Assembly: GCA_919902095.1 (NCBI GenBank)
Contig: CAKKQL010000100.1
Span: 1-9,762, forward strand
DNA from: Acidiferrobacterales bacterium
GTDB lineage: Bacteria; Pseudomonadota; Gammaproteobacteria; Acidiferrobacterales; Sulfurifustaceae
Length of the DNA: 9,762 nucleotides
Reading direction: 5' to 3'
Position numbers and translations under genes: made by a program. The notes beneath the pieces were generated by a model. That model was not told the DNA's origin and made no database searches. It saw nothing but the letters and a program-made list of their open reading frames with translations. The number at the start of each line of letters is the position of its first letter. Within the stretch, counting starts at the first letter, position 1. Below, one piece after another: positions 1 through 6,452 of this stretch.

Positions 1-440
1 ATGTAGGCGTAATACGTATCGCCGAAGGAGGCCGGGTGGAAGCCACGGAAGGAGGCCACGGCGCCGTCAAAACCATGGACATGGCGCAGAAACCGGCCGT
101 AGTCCCACTGCACCATGAAATCGCAATAGCTGATGATAATCTCGGCGTCATCCTCGATACCTGACACCTGGCGCGCGGAATAGGCCGGCCCGTGCTCGTG
201 CGCGGGAATGACCGTCACGGACGTGCGTGCCGCGGTCGCGCGCAGCTGTTCGATCAGCCGTGGAGACTCCCTGACCTGCTCTTCGTTGACGATGAAGTGG
301 AAGTGATCCGAGGGTGCAAACATGTCCACCACGCGCTGGATCATGGGTGCCTCGCCGACGGGAAGCAATGCCTTCGGACCTTCATAGCCCGCCGTCTTGA
401 AGCGGCGCGAGTGGCCCGCCATGGGAATCAGAACATGCAT
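1..440 (-). CDS. Sugar-phosphate nucleotidyltransferase, NTP_transferase family (3' part outside window)
   Basis: Seen: an open frame from ATG at 440 runs off the left edge after 146 complete codons, so the C-terminal part is missing. The N-terminus reads MHVLIPMAGHSRRFKTAGYE and is followed by GPKALLPVG. This is the nucleotide-binding signature of the family (G-x-S-x-R-F at about residues 9-14 and the PK lysine at 23). It is followed by PMIQRVVD, HEHGPAYSA (81-89) and the acidic ISYCDF strand (104-108), the usual place of a metal-binding Asp. Known: such enzymes join a sugar or polyol phosphate to an NTP, giving an NDP-sugar and pyrophosphate in the cytoplasm. Homologues of this short IPMAG type are common in capsule loci. 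It starts 19 bases after the TIM-barrel gene and is the last visible gene of the cluster. Inference: it activates the product of the isomerase, epimerase and dehydrogenase genes upstream. The nucleotide and substrate cannot be read from the sequence. No strong ribosome binding site was seen. Confidence 0.88.
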   Translation of the reverse strand, partial: MHVLIPMAGHSRRFKTAGYEGPKALLPVGEAPMIQRVVDMFAPSDHFHFIVNEEQVRESPRLIEQLRATAARTSVTVIPAHEHGPAYSARQVSGIEDDAEIIISYCDFMVQWDYGRFLRHVHGFDGAVASFRGFHPASFGDTYYAY

Positions 441-459
441 ACCGCTGTTAACTCGGGGG

Positions 460-1371
460 TCAGTCCGGCACGGCGCCGCGCCAGTAGGCGACTGACTCCC
501 TCAGGGCCTCTACGACGGTGCTGTCCACGGGCTCGCGCTCGCGGAAACTCAATTCAAGGAGCAGCTCCGCGCCCTCGCCACCGTGTTCCGCAAGGGTGCT
601 GATTACCCTTGCCGGGTCGATTCTGCCGTGCGCGTTGTGTTCGGCGGTGAATGGCCAATGACCGCCCTTGTTCTTCGAGCTTTGTTTAAGGTGGATGATC
701 GGGGCCTCCTTGGCGAAGGTTCGTAACCAGGCATAGGGGTCGGTGTCGTCCGGATTGACGGACATCACGTCGCCATGATCGACGTCCAGGCAGATCTTGA
801 ATGGCAGCGGCGCCTCCCGGTTCAGATCCGTCTGCAGGCGACGTGTCTCGGCGATCGTTTCTCCCTGCTCACGGCTGATAGACATCGGCTCCCAACTGAG
901 GAATTCAAGGCCGCGCTTCTTGGCATACCGCGCGACCTCGTGCCAAGCGGCGATATTCTGCGCGCGGCGCGATTCGCGGGCCGAGGGTTCGCGGTTGTCC
1001 TTGTGGGTGAAAATGCCGAAATGACTGCCCATACTGCGGGCGCCGAGATCAACGGAGATATCCACGAAGCGCTTGAACCAATCGATCCAGTATGCGCGCA
1101 CGTCGGGGTCCGGATGCGCCAGGTGGTTGACCCGGGTGAACGCGCCGGTGAACGTGCTGGTGACGCGAAATCCGTAGCGTTCGCCGCAGGCATTGATCCG
1201 TCGAATCTGGCTGCGAAGAATGGCGGCCGGCAAACCGGGATTCAACATATCGGCCGTGAACTGGACGTTTTTAAGCCGCAGCTCTTCGCCGACTATACGC
1301 CCCCATTCCTCGGGCTCGGCGTAGCGGTTTACGGCAAATCCGGTGTTGATTCCCAGCCTGAACACGCTCAT
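460..1371 (-). CDS. Xylose-isomerase-like TIM-barrel sugar (phosphate) isomerase/epimerase
   Basis: A 303-residue cytoplasmic protein of the AP endonuclease 2/xylose isomerase-like TIM-barrel superfamily. Seen: beta strands ending in likely metal ligands in the order expected for the fold: E161 in FLSWEP, D196 and H199 in KICLDVDHGD, H227 in IIHLKQSS, and E273 in LLLELSF. HFGIF at 117-121 lies in a barrel strand. The length is normal for the family (about 260-310). The start ATG overlaps the stop of the upstream epimerase gene as ATGA (1368-1371), which implies translational coupling. Known: members isomerise or epimerise ketoses, aldoses, inositols or tetrulose and pentulose phosphates using a divalent metal. 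The sequence does not fix the substrate. Inference: together with the adjacent 3-epimerase and dehydrogenase it interconverts sugar-phosphate isomers feeding the nucleotidyltransferase. A hydrolase or endonuclease role is unlikely in this setting. Confidence 0.9.
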   Translation of the reverse strand: MSVFRLGINTGFAVNRYAEPEEWGRIVGEELRLKNVQFTADMLNPGLPAAILRSQIRRINACGERYGFRVTSTFTGAFTRVNHLAHPDPDVRAYWIDWFKRFVDISVDLGARSMGSHFGIFTHKDNREPSARESRRAQNIAAWHEVARYAKKRGLEFLSWEPMSISREQGETIAETRRLQTDLNREAPLPFKICLDVDHGDVMSVNPDDTDPYAWLRTFAKEAPIIHLKQSSKNKGGHWPFTAEHNAHGRIDPARVISTLAEHGGEGAELLLELSFREREPVDSTVVEALRESVAYWRGAVPD

Positions 1372-2069
1372 CGTCCTATTTTCAGGCCTTCTACAACAAG
1401 CTCGCGCAGGCGGGCGATGGCATTCTCGAGCGGCATGTCGTGTCGAAACAACCCGGACGAGCCGCCGACCAGGACATCCGCGCCGGCGGATACCATGTTG
1501 GGCACATTTTCGTAGTTCACGTTTCCATCCACGGCGATCTTGCAGTCGAGACCGAGGTCGCCCATGGTTTTCCGCAACTGTTCCACCTTGCGGAGCGTCT
1601 GGGGGACCAATTTCTGTCCCATATACCCCGGGTTGACGGTCATGACCAGAACCCGATCCACCTCCTCGATCACGTAGTCGAGCACTGACAGAGACGTGCC
1701 GGGACAGATCGCGACACCCACGCGGGCGCCCATGCGCCGCAGTCTCACGAGGTCACGGTGAAGATTGCGGCAGCACTCCTGATGAATGGTCACATAATCG
1801 CCGGGCGAAATTTGCAGGGAGTCGAACATCCTCGACGGCTCTTCGACCATCAGATGGTAATCCGACGGCAGGCGTGTGTGCGCGCGGAAATGGTTGATTA
1901 TGCTGGTGCCCATCGTAAAGTCCGGGGCGAACCGGCCGTCGATGATATCCCAGTGAAGGTAATCGATCCGCTGCTCTTCGAGTACCCGTAACTGCACGCC
2001 GGCATTGAGCCAGTCGATGCACATGACCGAGGCCGAGATTTCCACTTTTCGTTTGCTGTCCATCGGCAT
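1368..2069 (-). CDS. Ribulose-phosphate 3-epimerase family protein, closer to allulose-6-phosphate 3-epimerase (AlsE-like)
   Basis: A 233-residue TIM barrel of the ribulose-phosphate 3-epimerase superfamily. Seen: all expected metal and catalytic positions are kept: H39 and D41 in YLHWDIIDGRF, H72 in DYHLMVEEP, and D181 in AVDGNVN. The family loop VMTVNPGYMGQ lies at 142-151 and a phosphate-binding GGSSGLF at 202-208. Three details recall E. coli AlsE from memory rather than Rpe: SASVMCIDWL near the N-terminus (AlsE SPSLMCMDLL), a non-Gly residue in the DGG position (DGN; AlsE DGS), and SGLF instead of Rpe-type SAVF. Known: Rpe interconverts ribulose- and xylulose-5-phosphate, and AlsE interconverts allulose- and fructose-6-phosphate. 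It lies 11 bases after the dehydrogenase gene and overlaps the next gene by 4 bases. Inference: a dedicated biosynthetic paralogue for a glycan precursor rather than the housekeeping enzyme. The ATG at 2063 is an alternative start; neither has a clear ribosome binding site. Confidence 0.92.
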   Translation of the reverse strand: MPMDSKRKVEISASVMCIDWLNAGVQLRVLEEQRIDYLHWDIIDGRFAPDFTMGTSIINHFRAHTRLPSDYHLMVEEPSRMFDSLQISPGDYVTIHQECCRNLHRDLVRLRRMGARVGVAICPGTSLSVLDYVIEEVDRVLVMTVNPGYMGQKLVPQTLRKVEQLRKTMGDLGLDCKIAVDGNVNYENVPNMVSAGADVLVGGSSGLFRHDMPLENAIARLRELVVEGLKIGR

Positions 2070-2080
2070 GGGTACCGCGG

Positions 2081-3148
2081 TCAGGTTCTCTTGTTGGGGT
2101 GCACGACGACTTTCATGGTTTCACCGGAGCCAGCGAGATTGAACCCCTTGACCACATCCGCCAGATCAATGCCATGCGATATCATGCGCGCGGCGTCGAT
2201 CTGGCCGCTGGAGATGATCTCGAGCGCCTGCTGGTGCTGTGCCGGCGTGGAGCCATGCGATCCGGTGATATATGCCTCACGATAATGGATCAGATTCGAC
2301 AATATCCGGATGGGTGGCGCCGCCTTGGGCAAACCGCCGAAAAAGTTGATGACGCCCCTCTTGGCGACGACCTGCACCGCCTGCTCGTGCGTTTCCGCGA
2401 CCGGGCAGGCGGTGAAAATAGTGTCCGCCCCGTTACCGTGGGTGAACTCCAGTATCCGCGCCACCGGGTCTTCCGACCGCGGATCGATGACGAGCGATGC
2501 ACCGGCTTCCTCCGCCTTGCGGCGCCGGTAGGTGGAGGGCTCGACCACGATCACGCCCCCGGCCCCGCTGTACTGGCCGAGCATGGCCAGCATCAGACCG
2601 ATTGGCCCCGCTCCGAAAATTGCCACCGTGTTGCCGGGCCGGAACAGCGCGCGTTCATAGCCGTTGAGACAGCAGGCCAGGGGCTCGGCCAGGGCGGCGG
2701 CATCGTACGTGACGTCCTGCGAAAATAGATGGACGGGTCCCAACTCAACGACGATCGGATCCAGACGCACATAATCTGCATAACCGCCGTCAAACTGATA
2801 GCCGATTGCCAGATTGGTGTCGCAACAGTTCGCGCGGCCGGACAGGCAGTGCACGCACTTCCCGCACGGAATATCGGCGCCGATGGAAACCCGATCACCG
2901 GTCTTGAATCGGGTCACGCCCGACCCGACCTCCGCAACCACGCCGGCAATTTCGTGGCCGATGATGCGAGGCACGGTAATACGGGGGTTGCCTTCACGAA
3001 AAATCCTGAGATCGGAACCGCAGACGGCGCATGCCATGACCTCCACCAGAACGGAACCGGGGATCACCGCCGGCACGGGCCGCGTTTCAACCCGCACGTC
3101 GTTCGGCCCGTACCAGACCGCTGCTTTCATGTGGGAGGGGAGCGACAT
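2081..3148 (-). CDS. Zinc-dependent medium-chain alcohol/polyol dehydrogenase (sorbitol/threonine dehydrogenase-like)
   Basis: Medium-chain dehydrogenase/reductase, 355 residues from the chosen start. Seen: a GroES-like domain with catalytic zinc ligands C43 (CAVCGSD) and H65-E66 (GHE), and a likely third ligand E155 in ALAEPL. A structural zinc knot has C95, C98, C101 and C109. The Rossmann fingerprint GAGPIG is at 179-184. Strand 2 ends in Glu (IVVEPS, about 203), which usually favours NAD(H). Known: relatives oxidise or reduce the secondary hydroxyl of sorbitol, threonine, xylitol or ribitol phosphates. Start choice: the frame opens at 3187, but that start would overlap the membrane-protein gene by 31 bases. 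ATG 3148 lies 8 bases after that gene's stop, with AGGAA about 12 bases upstream. ATG 3130 (MKAAVW) is also possible and has no ribosome binding site. Inference: it reduces a ketose phosphate to an alditol phosphate, or the reverse, together with the adjacent 3-epimerase. The substrate is unknown. Confidence 0.92.
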   Translation of the reverse strand: MSLPSHMKAAVWYGPNDVRVETRPVPAVIPGSVLVEVMACAVCGSDLRIFREGNPRITVPRIIGHEIAGVVAEVGSGVTRFKTGDRVSIGADIPCGKCVHCLSGRANCCDTNLAIGYQFDGGYADYVRLDPIVVELGPVHLFSQDVTYDAAALAEPLACCLNGYERALFRPGNTVAIFGAGPIGLMLAMLGQYSGAGGVIVVEPSTYRRRKAEEAGASLVIDPRSEDPVARILEFTHGNGADTIFTACPVAETHEQAVQVVAKRGVINFFGGLPKAAPPIRILSNLIHYREAYITGSHGSTPAQHQQALEIISSGQIDAARMISHGIDLADVVKGFNLAGSGETMKVVVHPNKRT

Positions 3149-3156
3149 AGGTGCGC

Positions 3157-5082
3157 TCAGTTCCTGATCACGTAAAGGGTGCCCCATTGTGTACGGCGCG
3201 CTTGTGAAATCTCAACCCCGCCCGGCAGCGGGGTCTGGCTGAGCACACGGCGTACACCGAATCGGACAACCGCCTGCGCCACGTCCGTTTCCCGGAAAAC
3301 CCTGCGCACCGAAACCTCATACGAGGCCGCGCCGTCCCGACCGGCGAGCACGGTCCGATGTCTGGCAAGCCAGTACCCGACCCCCTTGGCGCCCTCCGGT
3401 GAGTGCAGATCCACAACGCCCCAGGCGCCGATCGATAGCGGCGCGCCGGGCAGCATGAATGCGACGAACCTGTCTTCCGTCCAGCCCGCCAATCGCGCCC
3501 ATAAGGCAAGGCGTTCGAGCACTTCCCCGTCAGTCACGCGGTTCGCGAACCGGTTCACCCAGAGCGTGCCAAAGCGACCCGCCAAGGGAACCATGAGGTT
3601 GACGGTCGCCGAATCCGCCACCAGCACGTCCCCTGGCTCCGCGCCCTCGGTCAAGGCAGCGAGGCCGGCGTTCGCCTCGGCGATGTGCGGTGCCTTCACG
3701 TCGCGCGCATATTCAAACCCGCGGATGGCCGAGGCCAGGGCATAGAACGAAAGCAGGACGAACAACGCGGGGATGTAAACCTTGCTGGCATCGCGGAAGA
3801 ACCATACCAGCGACCGCAGGATGCGCGAGGAAATGGAGGTGCTTTCCATGCCGGTGGTGTAACGAACATATGTTGACTGGTTAAGGTAATACAGCACCGG
3901 AACGTAGTAGTACATGTGCAGGAAAAACAGGCTCAGCCGCGAGTGAAGCAACTCGGGTGGAACGCCCTTTCCTGTCAGCATCTTTACCGTAACCAGTCCG
4001 AATTCGATAACCATCACCAGGAATATCGGCCAGAACTTCATCAGCAGTTCGTACGGATCCACCCGCTTGACGAGGTAGATCACGCCGAGCAAAACAAGCG
4101 GGACGAGAAAATAAGCGAAATAATAAAATGGGCCGAACAGGTTCTCCGGATACTGCTCGTGAAACCCGAGAAATTCGAGCGAATCGGGAGTAGCCACCGC
4201 CAACTTGGCGTAGCCGAAAAAAGCCGGCAGACAAACCACAACGGCGAACAGTGCCTGCAGCGCCGTCGTCCTGAAAACGCTCCGCAGGCCCCGCTGCCGC
4301 CGGCGGCGCCATAACCGGAGCGGAAACACCGTGAACCAGAGCGGCAGCCCGACGAGGGCGTTCAAGGGGTGGACATAGATCTGTACGCTCCATAACAACG
4401 TCAGCGACGCCAGTCGCGCCGGCGTCGGCTGCGCCTTTTGAATCGTGAAATAGAACGCCAACAAAAACATCACAAGCGAGAACGCCGGCATGGGGAAGTC
4501 CGCGATGTCCGGCAGCTGCAAGGCTCCCTGCTCAATCCAGCCATTCCCGCTAATCACCCCGGCCAGGAATTCCCGCAAGGGCATGGACGTGAACGACACC
4601 AGCCCCAAGGCCGTCAGGGCCGCGGCCCACCGGAGCGGAAGGTATTGCCGGTAGATCTGCATCAATATCAGAAATGCGAGCGTCGGGAAGAATACCTGGG
4701 CGACAACACCGGCGCCGAGCAGGCCGAAAATGCGGATAAGCAGTCCGTAAGCCCAGATGGACAGATAGGGATAAAAACCCAGCCCCGATGCCCCGGTGCC
4801 AAGAGAGGCCTCCACGGGAAACAGGTTGCCGCGCGCCACTTCCGCCGCCAGCGGTAGCCAGCTGGCATAATCGCTGAAAACGTAATACGGTTCCGACGAT
4901 ATTCCGAACTCCGGCGCCGCGCCGAAAAACCATTGGGCCGCTGACCAGCCCGAAAAGACAACGGCAGACCATAAAACAAGAACGCCGGTGGCCAGCGTTA
5001 CAAAATAGTTTCGTGCCGGTCTTTCGACGCCCGCACCGGAGGGCGTGATGCCGGCGTCATTTTCCAGTTCTGTGATTGGCAT
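3157..5082 (-). CDS. Polytopic membrane protein with C-terminal soluble domain, possibly GT-C-type glycosyltransferase
   Basis: Not recognised as a named protein. From ATG 5082 it has 641 residues. Seen: about 10-12 hydrophobic segments, at roughly 26-46, 103-120, 124-143, 152-167, 198-214, 224-255, 273-290, 320-338, 349-366, 383-400 and 435-453. These are followed by a soluble tail of about 180 residues (461-641). The first large loop after segment 1 carries acidic and aromatic residues (EPYYVFSDY at 64-72), then LGFYPYLSIWAYGLL. This layout, an acidic first outer loop before a YP.L.Y-type helix, is typical of GT-C transferases and related envelope proteins, which use polyprenyl-phosphate sugars. 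The fold assignment is inference. Start choice: the frame is open from 5169, overlapping the upstream gene by 35 bases. ATG 5082 removes the overlap, has GGGGA 10 bases upstream, and leaves a short polar N-terminus before the first helix. TTG 5121 is another option. It sits between the phosphodiesterase-like and dehydrogenase genes in the same transcription unit. Confidence 0.85.
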   Translation of the reverse strand: MPITELENDAGITPSGAGVERPARNYFVTLATGVLVLWSAVVFSGWSAAQWFFGAAPEFGISSEPYYVFSDYASWLPLAAEVARGNLFPVEASLGTGASGLGFYPYLSIWAYGLLIRIFGLLGAGVVAQVFFPTLAFLILMQIYRQYLPLRWAAALTALGLVSFTSMPLREFLAGVISGNGWIEQGALQLPDIADFPMPAFSLVMFLLAFYFTIQKAQPTPARLASLTLLWSVQIYVHPLNALVGLPLWFTVFPLRLWRRRRQRGLRSVFRTTALQALFAVVVCLPAFFGYAKLAVATPDSLEFLGFHEQYPENLFGPFYYFAYFLVPLVLLGVIYLVKRVDPYELLMKFWPIFLVMVIEFGLVTVKMLTGKGVPPELLHSRLSLFFLHMYYYVPVLYYLNQSTYVRYTTGMESTSISSRILRSLVWFFRDASKVYIPALFVLLSFYALASAIRGFEYARDVKAPHIAEANAGLAALTEGAEPGDVLVADSATVNLMVPLAGRFGTLWVNRFANRVTDGEVLERLALWARLAGWTEDRFVAFMLPGAPLSIGAWGVVDLHSPEGAKGVGYWLARHRTVLAGRDGAASYEVSVRRVFRETDVAQAVVRFGVRRVLSQTPLPGGVEISQARRTQWGTLYVIRN

Positions 5083-5134
5083 GGTCTGCGGTCCCCGCGG
5101 GACGGATCGATATTTCTTCAATTCGGCTTCGCGC

Positions 5135-5716
5135 TCACCATAACTCGGGGTGCTTGGTGCAGACGGCATCCATGACGATGCCCTGCTGCCGGAGGGATGA
5201 CTTCATCCCGGCGATTTCACCGATGCCGCGGCCATGCAATTCAGGCGATACAAGGCACAGCCGGAAGCCGGCATCCCGAAGCGCGTCATGCTGGGCGCGC
5301 AGGTCAGGCAAGCCATGGAAGGTATCAATCCACAGCCAATCCGCCCTTCCCCGGAGCGCAAGGTAGCCCGCGGGAGACTCGTATTCCGAAACACGCAGCG
5401 CCACCCGCCTTTCACCCGATGCTATCATTTTCATCATGGCCGGAAAGGAAAGGTCCAAAAAAAAGAAATCCACAATCCCGCGGCGCAGCACAATATCCCG
5501 AACTCTGGCCTCGATCCCTTCCTCCTTGACGTTCAGAATGACGCAGGCGTGATTATAGGCATCCAGCCAAGTCTCCAGGTCGACAGCGTCAACGAAGGGA
5601 TCGTGATGAACGACGACCCGGTCCCGATAGCCATGCAGGTCAATCTCAATGCCACACTCCCTGGGCACAGCGGCCAGGCGCGCCGGGTCATTGATTCTAT
5701 GTGCAATCTTCAGCAT
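5135..5716 (-). CDS. Short glycerophosphodiester phosphodiesterase-fold protein
   Basis: A 193-residue protein resembling the GDPD/PI-PLC-like phosphodiesterase TIM barrel. Seen: H6-R7 in KIAHRIND (the family HR), metal-ligand-like E24 and D26 in IEIDLHGY, H37-H38-D39 in VVHHDPF (the second catalytic His), and K64-E65-E66 in LNVKEEG at the strand where typical enzymes have an EIK motif. The C-terminal strands FFFLD, WLWID and FRLCLVS fit a barrel. There is no signal peptide, so it is probably cytoplasmic. Odd: it is shorter than typical glycerophosphodiester phosphodiesterases (about 240-250) and lacks the usual insertion after the second His. The N-terminus lacks the classical HRG and PENT elements. 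Known: the fold cleaves glycerophosphodiesters. Very similar short proteins occur in capsule and LPS loci, as far as I recall. Inference: it cleaves, or possibly forms or senses, a phosphodiester in a polyol-phosphate pathway. It begins 22 bases after the GT2 gene. Confidence 0.85.
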   Translation of the reverse strand: MLKIAHRINDPARLAAVPRECGIEIDLHGYRDRVVVHHDPFVDAVDLETWLDAYNHACVILNVKEEGIEARVRDIVLRRGIVDFFFLDLSFPAMMKMIASGERRVALRVSEYESPAGYLALRGRADWLWIDTFHGLPDLRAQHDALRDAGFRLCLVSPELHGRGIGEIAGMKSSLRQQGIVMDAVCTKHPELW

Positions 5717-5738
5717 CGGAGAGGTATGTCTGCCGCTC

Positions 5739-6452
5739 TCAGCCTTTCTCGGAACGCGCGCGCTGCCTGAGCTTCATCGAATAGCCAATGGTACGCAGGC
5801 TGAGGCGAAGTTTTGCGGCGAGAAAATCGTTGTGTCCGATTCCGGAATACCGACGCCCGAAGCGCACCGGGATGCGCCTTATCGTCAGACCCGCGCGCAC
5901 CGCCCGATAATAGGCATAGAGATCCAGAGAAAAATCATGCGGCGGACTTATCCAACTCTCGTAAAAGCGGCGATGAAACATGGTCGGCTGCGCATTAATG
6001 TCCCATAACCTCTCGCCAAGCACCGCACTTTCAAAAAGTGCCATCCCCCAGGTAAAAACAAGATCGTGCGGGGGTCGCCCGTAGCGCTTGCCTTTGACAA
6101 AGATACGTTCAGGCGCCGGCCCGGACAGAAACAGCTCAAGGCCACGGATGGCATCGCCCGGGTCTGTTTGCATGTCCGCATGGGTCCAGCCCAGGATATC
6201 GCCCTGCGCGGCGCGCAGACCGGAGAGGATGCCGAATCCGTATCCCTGATTGACGTCCACCTGGACCAGTTTGGCGAAGGCGTGGGGGGCAATCAGCTTC
6301 GGCAGAATGGCGGCGGTGCGATCCCTGGAACCGTTGTTAACAAAGATCACCTCCACGTCGCCGCGCTGGATCACTTGGGCGCATCGCGCGACGAGATGCG
6401 GCAGGTTTTTTTCCTCGTTATAGCAGGGAATGACCAGCGAGAACGAGGTCAT
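5739..6452 (-). CDS. Family 2 glycosyltransferase (DPM1/ArnC-like GT-A fold)
   Basis: A 237-residue inverting glycosyltransferase of the GT2 family. Seen: LVIPCYNEEKNL (6-17), VIFVNNGSRDRT (35-46) binding the nucleotide, QGYGFGILSGLRAA (69-82), and the metal-binding region WTHADMQTDP (89-98), with D93 and D97 in the DxD-like place. The C-terminal part has the acceptor-side elements WDINAQPTMF and VRFGRRYSGIGHN seen in polyprenyl-phosphate and cell-surface GT2 enzymes. No membrane segment is evident, so it is probably cytoplasmic or peripheral at the membrane. The start ATG overlaps the stop of the upstream dehydrogenase gene as ATGA (6449-6452), and AAGG lies 7 bases upstream. Inference: it makes a polyprenyl-phosphate sugar for the GT-C-like membrane proteins, or adds a sugar to a lipid-linked glycan. 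The donor sugar is unknown. Confidence 0.95.
   Translation of the reverse strand: MTSFSLVIPCYNEEKNLPHLVARCAQVIQRGDVEVIFVNNGSRDRTAAILPKLIAPHAFAKLVQVDVNQGYGFGILSGLRAAQGDILGWTHADMQTDPGDAIRGLELFLSGPAPERIFVKGKRYGRPPHDLVFTWGMALFESAVLGERLWDINAQPTMFHRRFYESWISPPHDFSLDLYAYYRAVRAGLTIRRIPVRFGRRYSGIGHNDFLAAKLRLSLRTIGYSMKLRQRARSEKG

Noticed and set aside
775..1515. Plus-strand open frame of 246 codons across the TIM-barrel and epimerase genes
   Set aside because: It spans two convincing minus-strand genes and their ATGA junction, so it is a by-product of G+C-rich codon use.
3149..3187. Upstream ATG at 3187 as the start of the second dehydrogenase
   Set aside because: It would add 13 residues not seen in the family and overlap the membrane-protein gene by 31 bases. 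The ATG at 3148 directly follows that gene's stop.
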